Part shown: piece by piece, positions 12,701-24,810 of the stretch
Position numbering within the stretch: the stretch's first letter is position 1
Layout: each line of letters opens with the position of its first letter
Assembly: GCA_961205875.1 (NCBI GenBank)
Contig: OY540819.1
Coordinates: 8,558,501-8,622,500, forward strand
Reading direction: 5' to 3'
DNA from: Sialis fuliginosa
Lineage: Eukaryota; Arthropoda; Insecta; Megaloptera; Sialidae
DNA: 64,000 bases
Notes under the pieces: model-generated
Database searches by the model: none
The model's input: the letters and a program-made list of their open reading frames with translations, nothing else
What the model was told of the DNA's origin: nothing
Translations under genes and position numbers: made by a program

Positions 12701-13299
12701 TAAATGTTAAAATAAATGTATGTATGTATGTACCTATCAATGTAGACACGCCTATAAATAAATTAAATAGATCTCTATATCTAAATAACTAAATAGCTTC
12801 CAAACAATATATATTTTTTGCAATATATTTTTCCATCTGTGTATACAAAATGAGTTATATTACTTACAGGATCTGACCGTTTCACTGTAGCAATACAAAT
12901 TAAGCATGTTGCTGCACCAGATATAAATGCTTCTTCCAAATAACGTTGTGTTCTTCCTAAGTCTTTTCCACCTAGCTGAGAGTAATTTTGTAAAACCGAT
13001 CCTAAAAAAATAAATGAATAATTATATAATTCAATCTCTTGAAAATATTATCTATTAAAAATATAACAATAATAAAATCACGGATACTAACCAATTACAT
13101 TTTCTGATTCTAAATCTTCTTCATCTGACGAAGATTCATAATTTTGAGTATGTTTTTGAACTGATTCTTGAAGTTTCTTCTGGGCTTCTCGAAATTTTTG
13201 TTCAGCAGTAGGTTTGGGCGGAGAAGTGTTAGTTTTCTTTGGTACATTTTTAGAATCTTCTCTGTTCCAAGGATTATTTTGTCTTCTTTGATTACTCAT
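9787..13299 (-). CDS. NFXL1: NF-X1-type zinc finger protein NFXL1
   Basis: About ten exons on the minus strand run from ATG at 13299 ([18 protein letters not shown]) to a stop at 9787. In order: an acidic, low-complexity N-terminus ([11 protein letters not shown]); a RING/PHD-like finger ([27 protein letters not shown], 12.2-12.9 kb); then a long array of Cys/His NF-X1 repeats, for example [19 protein letters not shown] and [20 protein letters not shown]; a Lys/Glu-rich coiled stretch; and a C-terminal membrane segment ([20 protein letters not shown]). The array order and the C-terminal transmembrane tail match animal NFXL1 rather than NFX1/shuttle craft, which lacks the tail. RING plus NF-X1 repeats suggest E3 ubiquitin-ligase or nucleic-acid-binding activity; the exact role is not settled. 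An in-frame ATG at 13362 would add a hydrophobic leader, but 13299 fits the family better. Confidence 0.93.
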
Positions 13300-13762
13300 A
13301 TTCAAATTCAAAATATTCGAATATATAAATAAAATAAGCCACGATGCACAGACGGCAAACACGTATTTTAAACCACATGACAGTTGTCAGAACGATTTCA
13401 GGGTTGCCAATTGAAAAATAAAATTTTTAACCGATGGAAGTGTATCCCAGTGTAGCCAACTTAACATAAATAAAATATATAAATTAAAATTGTAAATAAA
13501 TCAAATAAAGCATCAGAAATATAATAAAATACTGTAATTACAATAAACAGATCATTTTATTTCCTTTTATATGATAATTATTCACAATACAGAAGTTTTT
13601 AACTAATTTTTCTTTTCTGTTTGGATTTCTGAAGAATTTCTTATGTTGCTTCTACTGTAATGAAGCATACGTGAAGTGTCAAATAGCTAACCTGTATAAC
13701 CTAAAATCATATATATTTTATATTTAAATATTTTTGCGATATTTTATTATTTTTAAAATAAA
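13300..13762. promoter_or_regulatory. Shared NFXL1/ISY1 divergent promoter region
   Basis: The start codons of NFXL1 (13299, minus) and ISY1 (13763, plus) are 463 bp apart with no other gene between, so the two transcripts start from the same short region. I see no TATA box at a convincing distance from either start codon. The sequence is AT-rich toward the ISY1 side. Confidence 0.6.
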
Positions 13763-15052
13763 ATGGTAAGTTTTCATCGTTATTTTAGTCAATAATTTGT
13801 TAATTTCTAATTTTGTTTTAATTTTTTATAGGCTCGAAACGCAGAAAAAGCAATGTAAGTGTAACTACAATAATACTATTTAACTACATACATTAAATTT
13901 TTCTTGGACTAAAAAGCATCTAATGACTAATTACTTAAATTTTTCAGGACAACATTAGCTCGTTGGCGAGCAGCACAACTAGGAGAAAACGATAAAAGTA
14001 AACAACGTAGACCTTATTTAGCTTCCGATTGTAAAGATTTGCGTAAATGTGAAAAATGGAGACTACAAATAATCAGAGAAATAGCCAAAAAAGTTGCACA
14101 GATTCAAAATGGTAATTTTTATAGTAACAATATTTAAACTACTTATTATAATGTATATTCTATTATATTTTCAGCTGGTTTGGGTGAATTCAGAATAAGA
14201 GATCTAAACGACGAAATTAATAAATTATTAAGAGAAAAGAGACATTGGGAAGTACAGATAAAAGAACTTGGTGGACCAGATTATCAGAAAACAGGACCTC
14301 GGATGTTGGATCATGAAGGAAAAGAAGTTCCTGGTAATAGAGGCTATAAATATTTTGGTGCTGCGAAAGAATTACCAGGTAATTAGAAAATTAAAATCTT
14401 AAACATAATACTGTTAATACATACAATTAAAATTTTTATGTAATATCAATATCATTAATATTTGCAGGTGTTAGAGAATTATTCGAACAAGAACCTCCTC
14501 CACCTCCACGAAAAACAAGAGCAGAATTAATGAAGGACATTGATGCAGATTATTATGGATATAGAGATGATGATGATGGTATTTTAGCTCCACTTGAAGT
14601 AAAAGCAGAAAAAATATGTAAGTATTTATTTTATATTATTATAATTTTATTTTATACCAATTTTTATTTTGGGTGTGCAGCTATTCAAAAAGCAGTAGCA
14701 GAATGGAAGAAGAAAAAAGAAGAATTGTTAAATAATTCAGAAATAGCAGAAGAAGAAGATGAAGAAAATATTTATGCTGTAGACCCTGCAGAACAAGTAA
14801 GTTTATTTATTAACCCTTTCAGTGCTGGTGGCGTAAATCTATAGTAATTTCTGTTATCTAAAATAACTTTCTTTGCATTATTAGTCTGATGAAGAAATGC
14901 AAATATCGACAGATGACGGAATACAAACAAGATATATAGCCCATGTCCCTGTCCCCAGTCAGCAAGAAGTCGAACTGGCATTGTTAGAACGAAGGAAACA
15001 AGAACTTATGGAAAAATATGGCATACAGGCAAAATCAGAATTTGAAGATTAA
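13763..15052 (+). CDS. ISY1: Pre-mRNA-splicing factor ISY1
   Basis: Seven coding exons: 13763-13765, 13832-13854, 13948-14111, 14175-14378, 14468-14617, 14681-14796 and 14885-15052. The product begins MARNAEKAMTTLARWRAAQL and continues with RDLRKCEKWR-type and GLGEFRIRDLNDEINKLLRE motifs, which are hallmarks of ISY1, a component of the NineTeen complex-associated catalytic spliceosome. The middle holds IKELGGPDY and a Pro-rich EPPPPPRKTRAELMKDID segment; the C-terminus has an acidic stretch and ends YGIQAKSEFED. Length (about 276 codons) is close to the family norm. The first coding exon is only the ATG, cut directly by the donor GTAAGT, and the second is a 23-nt microexon. An AATAAA about 30 bp after the stop is a likely poly(A) signal. 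Confidence 0.95.
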
Positions 15053-15397
15053 GAATTAAAAGTAACATGTAATTTTTTATTAAATAAAATGTATTTTTAT
15101 AAAAATCAATGTCTTTATTGTTAAATGTACAAAATAAATAATTGAAGACTCAAACTACATTTATTTCTGAAAATATGTTATGTAAAGAACCAGAAAAAAT
15201 TTGATGGATTATAGAACGTAAATTATCACAAATTCTCACAATTTTACAGGAATATAATAAAATACGGTAAATTATTTAAAAACTATATTTCGCAACATGA
15301 CACGATCTTTGGGACAAAAAGTGAACATACGTTTTTATCTATCACATTTTTTCACTAAATGTAAAATAAAATTTCCAAATATTTACATAAAATACTT
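15053..15397. other. Tail-to-tail spacer between ISY1 and IPO13
   Basis: The 345-bp gap holds the 3' UTRs of ISY1 (plus) and IPO13 (minus), with AATAAA-type signals on both strands. There is no other feature. Confidence 0.6.
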
Positions 15398-18300
15398 CTA
15401 TAAAAATACACTCGTTTCATTTCCATATTCTGTGTTAACGAGACCTCGACAGATTAACGAGAACTCTTTAACAATTTCTTGTAACTTTCTTTTATTTGCT
15501 TTTTCCCTACAAAATAAAATATGATTAGTAAATATTCTTTAGATACAAAATTTAAACAATATTCATAGAAAAATTCGGTCTACGTAAATCAAATTAGATC
15601 TAATTTTCTCAAAAACCTTTCTTGATAACAGTGTAATTTCACTTTCTTACTAGATATACAAACATTTTAGTAACTGTTAATAAAGATATACTTGTAATTG
15701 AGTATTTAAAAAAATAGGTATGAAGGTGAGTAATTACTGAGATTACATAGATCCGCGTAGATCTACTTCAAAATTTAGATCGTAGATTTAAATTATATTT
15801 TACCGGATTATTGAATTCTTCTTGAATTTTATCTGATCACTAATTAACACTCTGTGAATTAAAAAAGGATTGTCTAATTAGAACAGGGGTCACCAACTTA
15901 TTTGAGAACAGGACCACTCATACAATTTTTAAATGGCCGCAGAAAAAAATAATTCAGGAATTTTTTTATTGTTTGAAGAATGTGATTTAAAAAAATCTAT
16001 ATTAAAATGGAGGCAATAATATGGGAATACGTACTTGAGTACTGATTTAACAAAGTGTTCTTTTTGTGCTGGCGTAGCTAGTGCGGACGGAAAAGATTCT
16101 TGAGTCATAATAAGACTAAACCATCGGGCTAAATAATCACAGTATTTTTTGTTGAGCACTAATAATATATCCACAAAAGGATCCAATCCTGCTCTCGGTG
16201 CTTCACCACCTAAAACATTTCATTCGCTCTTAAACCAATTAAAAGATTTAAAAAGCTCATAATAGTTCTTTTATCCTAACAACTATTTTTACCTATACAC
16301 GAAACTACTTTGACAACTAGTGATTCTCCATAATTTTGCATAATATTTACAAGAATATCCGATTCTCGACTAACTGATATTAATCGGAATAGAAACGATG
16401 CAGATGCTTTAACTATTGGTAATTCTGGTAGACCCAAACAAAGTATTGCTGTAAAAAAATAAAATAAAGTTTTCATTAATGTTTATCTATCTCTCGTTAT
16501 AGTAATTGCATTTAAAATCATACCACATTGAAAAAGACCACTAATATTTATTCCTTCGCTAATTATAAGTCCAAAATTTTTTTTGAGCAACTGAGTAAGG
16601 AAACTATAAAAAGCTTCTAACATATCAAGTTCAGAAAGATGTTGACTTGCATTTGTACATGTGTTTAATGTTATATCCACTATTTCACATAATAATTGGT
16701 GCATGGTTTGTGCATAGTCACTATCGTTTCCAAACATCAGCATCAACTGAAAATATACAATTATCCATTTTAATTATTTAATTATTACGATTGTGGCTAA
16801 CCTATTTATTTTTTATTTTTATACAAATTTTAATCCTGGGAGTTTGAAAATATAATTTTACACGATTTTCTCAATAATTACAGAACGGATTTTATTCCGG
16901 TTTTCACTAATGGATAGGTAAAGTTTAGGTGTATTAATTTTTGTATATTTTGTGTAAATTTCATAATGTTGGGTGGGCATGATTATTTTATGTTTAATAG
17001 AATTAATATCCCCACGTAACACTTGGTCCAATGAGCTAGTATTAAATAAAAAACGGCTTACCTGCTTAAATACATCTAGTGCAGACGCAAGTGGTTTCAC
17101 TCTATAACTCGTAACTAGCAACCGTAATATGTCATTAACTACAGGTTTGCAATCATCCATTAAGGTAGTAACTGCATGTTTCAAAGCTGCACTCAAAAAC
17201 TACAAGAGAGAGAATGGTAGAATTTTAATATATACTTTGCAATGTTGGTTTTTTTTTAAATACCTCCATAACTTCAGCATCTTGGCACAATTTTTCAACG
17301 ATTTGTACAAATAAAGGCATAATCTCTGGCAGAATCACTAAAATCGGTTGTGGACATGCATTAGACGCAGATCTTTCACCCTCTTTGATACTTGAATCGA
17401 GGGTAGAAAATAATGTCGATATCATTTTCAATCTGACGATAATACTTGATTTATTAGCAGGAGTCATCTAAAATTGTAACGAATAAAATTATGAATCATA
17501 TCAAATTTGAGTCTTTTTAATATACTTAAAAAAACCTTCATAATTCGTACCTGTCCAGAATTAAGTATTTCTTGCATGTTTTTTACAATTGGTGTTAAAA
17601 TCCTGTTAAGATAATGCATTACATCATTCAAAGGCATCACGCTTAACACTTTACCAATGGTAAACATTAGACGAACATTTTCTGAAATTCTTAAATTCCC
17701 AGTTTGTAGGACAACCTGAAAATAAATTAATTACAAACGTTAAACTGGAACAGTGGGGCTCTAATTTATAATAATAAATAATAAAGTTTGAGGCAAATAC
17801 CTCTGTTGCATCTAAAATAATTACGGCGTATGGTCCAATATGTTGGTGGCATTCTCGAGATATATCTTTAAGAGCCATTGTTGCACTCGGTGCCGTATCA
17901 CAACTTTGTAATCCTAATAAAAGTAAAGGCACCACCTTTTGTAGCATGTAGCTGTGTTCACTGATCCAATTCGCATATGCACCTAAAACATTTGAAAATT
18001 AAAGTAATTGTAATTTAGATATTTTAACTTAGCACTTACCAATAATATCTAAAGCTGTTGATAGAACCTTAGCATGCAGTTCTGAGTACGGTATCTGCTG
18101 TAGAATATCCATTAATCGTGGCAGATGGTCGCTTTCTTCGTTTTCAAAATGTTCGGCGATCGCAAAGTACGAATGTAAACAGGCTTCAATATGAGGCCAA
18201 TTAGCGCTAACTATTTTACCATTATTTGTACACATCTGTATTGCTTCGTGTAGTTTTACATTTAATATTTCTAAAAGGTCGGACGATAAAATTTCATAAC

Positions 18301-20435
18301 TATACATCTGAAAAATAAATAAGTACTATGAAGGACATAATAATAAAATACATTTTATATTCTATGATTTTTCATATTTTTTACAGCTGTAAAGACAAAC
18401 AACGATCTAACTAGCATCATATCTCTGAATCAAATTGCATCAAATAATCAGCCAAGAAATTTTTGTAGAAAATAATATTTTGTTCTAGTAAGCTTTGGCA
18501 AATAAAACAGCGTTAAAGCATAAATAAATGAGCCTGGCACTTTAGCCAACATTACATTTTGACACTGACTAACACTTAAGAAAGTAATTACCATTGTATC
18601 AGCAATATCTTGTCTATGACATCGTAATACTTCTTTAGACTCAGTAGTCCATTTAGGATCATCGTCATTGCTGGGGAGCATAGATTTTTGTAACAAAACT
18701 GTAATCAGATCTCTATAAAATGGTTTAATCATTTCAACACATGATGTACTTTGCTCTGGGTCAAGACTCAATGTTTCATCCTAAAATAATAACAAAGATT
18801 TAAATATTTTAAGTTATACAAAGATTAGTTAAGAGTCTTACTTGTAATAAATACCAGAACCCAAAAGTAAGGGTACTACATTCTTCATCTATTGGATTTT
18901 GCCCAGGAGTACTTGTGCACATTAATATTGTATGAATAATCCACATAACAACTTCACTCTCGTGCATTCCTTTTTTTAACAGATTCTGGATTAATAGCTT
19001 TACGTGAGTTTCTGCTGATGAAATAACTAAATTGTACAGAGGAATTAGTATATTCTGAAACAGAAATATTTAACATCAACATCCTGACAGGTTTATTTAA
19101 TATTAACTATGATTATACTAGGTAAACTTAATTAAAATCGATAGGAAATATTTACAAAAATTATTAATAACTAGCCTGCATTTATTTCAAATAAAAACCA
19201 TTTTCTTTTTATATACTTTAGACATACCATATTTTTATCCTTCTTATGGTGCTCAACTTCAACAATCTTAACTATTTTATTCATCATTTTATCTAAATGT
19301 GACATAACAATTGTTGGGTATTTATGTGTGTGCGGATGTGTGATCATTGACGTGTACGCTTCAACCGTTGCCTCGATCATCTCTAGTTCGTCAGAAGATA
19401 TAGCATCGGTATCATCTTTATGTGTCCAATAACAATTACAACATACATCTAATAAATACACTAACAAGTTTTCACAAGTATCAATAGTGACGCTACCAAA
19501 TTGAAACCACGAATTTGCACATCGTGCAGAATTGAGATGAGTCGTTGTATTTACTTCACTGTAAATTAATTAGATATTATTTATACATATATTACGTAAT
19601 TGTTGAGAAAAAATGATAAAATCTTACGTATTATTGCAGCTAGATGATAAATACATTTCAGTAACCTTTAATACTTCATTAGAAGCATTTTGAAGTTCAT
19701 TCCGGACAACATTTCTTTGTGATTGGGAAAATGTCATGCTCTGAAACTAATATATAAACAAATAAATAATAATTTTAGATTTTTGTATACATCTACTTAC
19801 TTCTTCTGGTATGAGTGTTAAAATTTCTAATAAGATCCATATAACTCGTTCTGGTTGTATGTTTGGCAAATTGTGTGGTTGAAAATTTGTTAGTAAATCA
19901 CCAATTGCATTTGGCCAATGAGAAGGTATTGTGTAGAGAATGTACGCAGATAACTATAAATAAGTAGTTTGTATAATAATATATTTATTGTGTTTAGTTT
20001 ATTTTATATATTTACTTACAGTTATACATAATCTGTTAAGAACTATTTTAGGCCCCATTGCATAATTGATTATGGCATCTATGATTTGTTTCTTAAGAGC
20101 ATCATAATGGTCAGCTGGTACTTCTTTCCAAAACCGTAGTACTTTTGTGTGCAATGTTGTTGCAGCGAAAAACTGAACTTCTGAACTCTAAACGCAATAA
20201 ATAAAAACATTAAAAAAAGGTTTTGTACTGAAAAAACATGGTAATACTCAGATGATTTGCTAATTTGCATATATTCACATACCTGGTGTGGTTGTAATAA
20301 TTCCCAAACAAAACTCCATGCTTGTGGAGAACACTGAGCTTCTGTGAGCCACTGATGTGCTTGAGCTTGTTGTACTGCTTCAGATCGGTAAAATAATGTT
20401 ACAACTTTTTCCAAATTTTCTGCTGTGAATTCCAT
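15398..20435 (-). CDS. IPO13: Importin-13
   Basis: This is a minus-strand gene of about 17-18 short exons with mostly short introns. Exon 1 (20435-20283) encodes MEFTAENLEKVVTLFYRSEA..QCSPQAWSFVWELLQPHQ, matching the importin-13 N-terminus. Exon 2 (about 20187) gives FFAATTLHTKVLRFWKEVPA followed by GPKIVLNRLC, again the importin-13 arrangement of HEAT repeats. The last exon (15506-15398) ends KEFSLICRGLVNTEYGNE. Importin-13 is a karyopherin-beta that carries cargoes such as MAGOH/Y14 and UBC9 into the nucleus and exports eIF1A, under control of RanGTP. All internal pieces read as amphipathic helical HEAT repeats with no stop. The start is fixed by the homologous N-terminus. It shares its upstream region with RANBP3. 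The inserted stretch at 15880-15960, in the last intron, starts CAGGGGTCACCAAC and looks like a transposon end. Confidence 0.93.
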
Positions 20436-20964
20436 CGTGATTTTGTTGAAGTAAGGTTAAAAATATAAATTAATCATAATCAATGATTGCACCATCAACT
20501 TTAAAAAAATATATTATTCGTATTTATATCATTCAAAATTACTAAAAATACTATCCGACATCAAAGTCTTTACGATCAATTTATTTTTAGTTTTAATATT
20601 ATTATTGAATGTTTTGACATTTTCGTTATTAACGTCAGACGACAAATATTGCCTGAATAATATTACGACATACGTGCCTGAAGAACCCAGAGGCACCTAG
20701 GGTAAAAAATAAAAACCAAATAACAAAATTTCGAATTATTCGAATGCACAATATAAAATTGTAGATAAATTTTACAAAAGATTTATCATGCTAATATCAA
20801 ATTTACACTCACTTTGAAAGGTTTAACTTAAAATAAATCAAAATCTGTTTTAAAATTCCGACGCTATTCATTAATATTAATTTTTCGCAAGTGTACGACT
20901 TTGCAACGTAAGTCGAATATTGAATACGCTTACTGTACGTATTTGGAATAGAAAAACTTAAATA
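20436..20964. promoter_or_regulatory. Shared IPO13/RANBP3 divergent promoter region
   Basis: Start codons are at 20435 (IPO13, minus) and 20965 (RANBP3, plus), 529 bp apart with no other gene between. The interval contains a locally less AT-rich stretch (20630-20700) that is the likely core. Both products act with the Ran GTPase, so coordinated expression is plausible, but this is inference from position. Confidence 0.6.
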
Positions 20965-23953
20965 ATGGCTGAGAAAGGTATTTTATAATTTATAATTTTC
21001 AATATAATCATTATATGCATTAATTTTACACTTAACAATGTTGTATAAAGATAATGGTTTCTTTATTATTTAATATACAACCCATATAATCATGATTCAA
21101 AAAATTCAATGATACCAATAACCTAAATTACACAATAAATAATACATTTTTACAATTATTTTTCTTAGGAGATTCAAATGACGTACAGTCGCCTATCATA
21201 ATGAAAGTAGATGGACCTCCAGATGAAAATAATGTTGAAGGTAATGTCAACTCTTGATTTACAATGTAAATGTTTATCGATTAGTTATACAACATTTTAT
21301 GTTTCAGAACCATCTCACGAGCCTAATGATAATGAAACAAATACAAATATAGAAAATTCTACAAATAACTGTACAAATTCGGTTACAAAAATACCTATAC
21401 TTGCTAAACCCAAATTTGGAACAGGGAATGCATTCTCTTTACGATCTAGTGTTCTTAGTAGCCCAAAGTTAGCTTTCGGTGGAAGTAGTAGTAAGTATAT
21501 TAGCATTGTTTTTATTTATTTTTTGCTACTTGCCCCAAAATTTATTTTTAAAATGTCAAGGTAAACCGTAGACTGTTGTATGTATAGTATTGTAGTGCAT
21601 CTACCTACAGTTAAATAAATTTTCATAAAGAAATTGTATAATCGAGTGTCTATTTAAGTTATTTTTATAATGAAAACAACTAACAATTTTGTAATATTAT
21701 ATTATTGCATTTTAAATCATTTTTCAATTTATTGATTAATTAAAACTGAAACCTTATAAAAGCAATTTATTATCTATCTTCATATGCATCAGTGTAAGTC
21801 AGATTATCAAAAATAAATAACTTTTAATAAGTTTATGTTTTACTGGTTGTTAGTTACTTGTTAATTACTCTCCTGCAAATGATCATTGAATATAAGTGTA
21901 TACAGTATATATGCACTGATATTGTACAAATGTGAGTAATTAGATGGAGATTAGATACAGATAGATTGATATCATTGCGTGTACGTGTATACATTTACAG
22001 TCTATGTTCATGTTTGTGGGAGGATAATCAACAAGTACCGTTTTATTAATTACTTTAAGGTAGTAAGTCGTTAATTTTACGACCATCTCAACTTCATGCC
22101 CAAACTACAAGTGAAAGAGCTAGTAAAAGTGAGTCTGTCACAAACTCTAGTATTAACCCATTTCTGAAATCTGATAATATAGATTTGGAAATAGGTGATG
22201 ATGAGAAAAGGAAAGAAAATTCTGTAGAAAACAATAAAGAGCCAGGTCCGAGTATAGCAGCGCCGCGGTTTGTACCCCTTGAAAATAAATCTTCGCCTGC
22301 TAATTCTACAACTGGAAATTTCTCGTCTACTTCAGCACCTGCGTTTGTTTTTGGACAAAATCTTCATGAAAGAGCAATAGCCGAACAAGATGGTAACTAT
22401 TTTTTCCTACTAAAAAATTAAATAGTTTCAAAATAATCATAAAAACCTAAACTTTATAAATGACAAATAATTTAGTCTTTTAAGTGAAATTAAATTAAAA
22501 TTTCAATAGAAGTTTATGAATTAAGTTATGATTTTACGACTTTAAAATTTTTGAGATTTTACGTAGAAGATTTAATTATTTGTTATTTATAATTAAACTG
22601 TTTATTTATAAGAATTAAAAATTTTCAGTGCCTACAAGTAGCTTCAGTGCAAATGCTACGGCAAGCACGAACGGCACATCTGAATCATTGTTCAGTAGCG
22701 CTGCAATACCTTCTCGATCTGATGCAGGAAGTACGAGCGAGACTAAGAGTCTCAGCGAAGCCGCTCGTGAGTACGAAGAGAGCAGGGCACAGAAACGCAA
22801 ATACGACGAGGTCGTTGTAGTTACAGGCGAAGAAGGTGAAAATAATGTTCTGCAGGTAAGAAGTGATAATTATTCAGGTGACCATTTTTTGTTATTGTGT
22901 GATATTTTAAGGGTTTGCGTTCTATCTACTGTTATTATTAACTTTCTTTTTTTTTCAGATCTCTTGTAAACTTTTTGCTTTTGATCAAGTGACCAGAAAT
23001 TGGCAAGAACGGGGCAGAGGTACTCTTCGACTGAACGACAGCTTTTCAAAAGATGATGAAACTCACAAGACTTCTCGTTTAGTTGTAAGGGCTGCAGGCA
23101 GCCTTCGTGTAGTTCTTAATACAAAGGTAAAGTATTCTTACGACTGTACATTTTTTTTTAAATGAGTAATTTATACTGAAATTTTTTTAGATTTGGGCAG
23201 GAATGTCTGTTCAACAAGCAAGTACTAAAAGTGTTCGTTTAACTGCAATGGATAGTTCTGGAATTGTTAAAGTGTTCCTTATAATGGTGTGTATAAATAG
23301 AGTTATGTATATTTCTGAGCGTACCTTTATTTTCTTTTTATGTAAAAATTCATTGGTGTTTTGTTTTGCTTCATTACAAATTTAGTTCATAAATTGGGTT
23401 TTTCAGAAGGAAATTTAATTTGTTTTCACATGTGTATAAGTATACTTACGAGTCTTTTTTTGCATATCTTTTTAATGTTGTATTTCACGTAAATTTGGGA
23501 GTTCCTCATTGTAGCGAAAGAGTGGAATTTTGAGTCACATCTACATACAATTAGTGAACATGTAAATAACAAGCATTAGATATGTTTAATGTGGAATTTT
23601 TTATTTGAGTGGGTGTTTCTCTTTATAGAAGTTATTACATACAAGTAGTGTACTATCACATGTAATAGTAACTGTATTATATTAAAATTTGCAATAATTG
23701 GAATTTTGTAACAATAGAAATTTGTAGCTCCACTACTCTTTTTTTTTAATGCAATTGTTGGTTTATTTATTTCTGTTTGCAGGCTAATACAACAGAAATA
23801 GAAAAATTATACAAATACCTTAAACAGCGAGTCGATTTAGAAATTAGTAGGCAAAACCAAAATTCTGAAAAAGATACTGCTACTAGTGACGCTGAACCAT
23901 CTCCGAAGAAGGTCGCCATTGAAGAAAGTAAAACAGAAGAAGCAAATGTGTAA
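20965..23953 (+). CDS. RANBP3: Ran-binding protein 3
   Basis: Eight coding exons: 20965-20977, 21169-21240, 21308-21490, 22060-22392, 22629-22855, 22960-23126, 23191-23286, 23783-23953. The N-terminal half is Ser/Asn/Thr-rich and disordered, with FG-like bits (KPKFGTGNAF, APAFVFGQN) and several ENN/ESK acidic patches. The C-terminal half is a Ran-binding domain: SCKLFAFDQVTRNWQERGRG, then LRLNDSF, RLVVRAAGSLRVVLNTKIW, and a helix ending EIEKLYKYLKQRV. RanBP3 is a nuclear cofactor for CRM1/exportin-1 that stabilises the RanGTP-CRM1-cargo complex. The tail EPSPKKVAIEESK contains a basic patch. Intron 3 (570 bp) and intron 7 (about 500 bp) are the longest. Exon phases join without a break. Confidence 0.94.
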
Positions 23954-24810
23954 CATTTATTGAACTTATTATCTTTTTGTAACTTCGTGAAGTGTCGTCA
24001 TTAGGCATTTAAAGCAAGTGAATGATTGTATGCATTGTGTTTTTTTATATTTTTGGTTTTAAAATTAAAACGTTTTATTTTTTATTTAATTGATTATTTT
24101 TAATGGTACTTTTGTTATGAATGTTTTTTTTACAGGTTATTTAAGCAAAGTTCTGGACAGTTTTGTTTAGTGCTATTTGAATGTAAAAAAAGTTATTTTT
24201 TATGATTTTCATTAATTTATAAATTCTGTATATCTGATGTTATGTTAATAATTACTATAATTAGTATGCAAAATAATTATCAATATTTAAAATAAATAGT
24301 AATTTTCTAACATGTGTTTTTATTTACATTGTAAATTCAAATTTATCAAATATAGCTCAACAGTACCAGCTTTAAGGAGTAAGGTTGGGTGACCACCCAG
24401 GACACCAGACCAGGAGTAGTGGCAAACAACCGCACAGAGAAAAACAGTTCAAATATTCTAGAAAAAATTAATATTTAAGACAAAAATTACGAACATTATA
24501 ATTTGGAAATAATTATGTAATCTTAAAGTTTTTCTTATAAAAGTTGCCCTTCAGAAGTTTAAAAATTAGAAATTTGTATAAGAAAACTATATATTTAATG
24601 ATCGACTTGATGTAATCTCACCCAGGGAGCCAGACTCGCTAAGGCCAACCCTGTAGCTCAACATAAAAGCATTTTTTAAATGACCTTCACTTTACTATTG
24701 ACCTGTAATATTTATAACAGAGAACAATAAATATAATTTATAACAAATTTAAGTTGCTATAAATAAAAAATCCTCAGATAATTCAGTATGCATTTATTTA
24801 CCTATCAAAA
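23954..24810. other. RANBP3 3' region and spacer carrying one insertion
   Basis: The region holds the RANBP3 3' UTR (AATAAA-type signals near 24290) and a 291-bp insertion at 24363-24653. No gene is seen. Confidence 0.55.
24363..24653. mobile_element. 291-bp insertion with a 10-bp direct repeat TAGCTCAACA
   Basis: TAGCTCAACA occurs at 24353-24362 and 24654-24663. The insert is GC-richer at its ends (GGTTGGGTGACCACCCAGG on the left; the right end reads inward as CAGGGTTGGCCTTAGCG). There is no coding capacity. It is probably a small non-autonomous transposon, possibly hAT-like with an 8-bp core duplication. Confidence 0.6.

Noticed and set aside
13300-13362. Upstream in-frame ATG of NFXL1 adding a hydrophobic leader
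   Set aside because: NFXL1 is anchored by its C-terminal membrane segment, and the family N-terminus is hydrophilic; the ATG at 13299 gives the expected start. The extension is probably 5' UTR that happens to be open.
15880-15960. Complete hAT element in the last IPO13 intron
   Set aside because: Only one end (CAGGGGTCACCAAC) is visible; no partner terminus or duplication was found.
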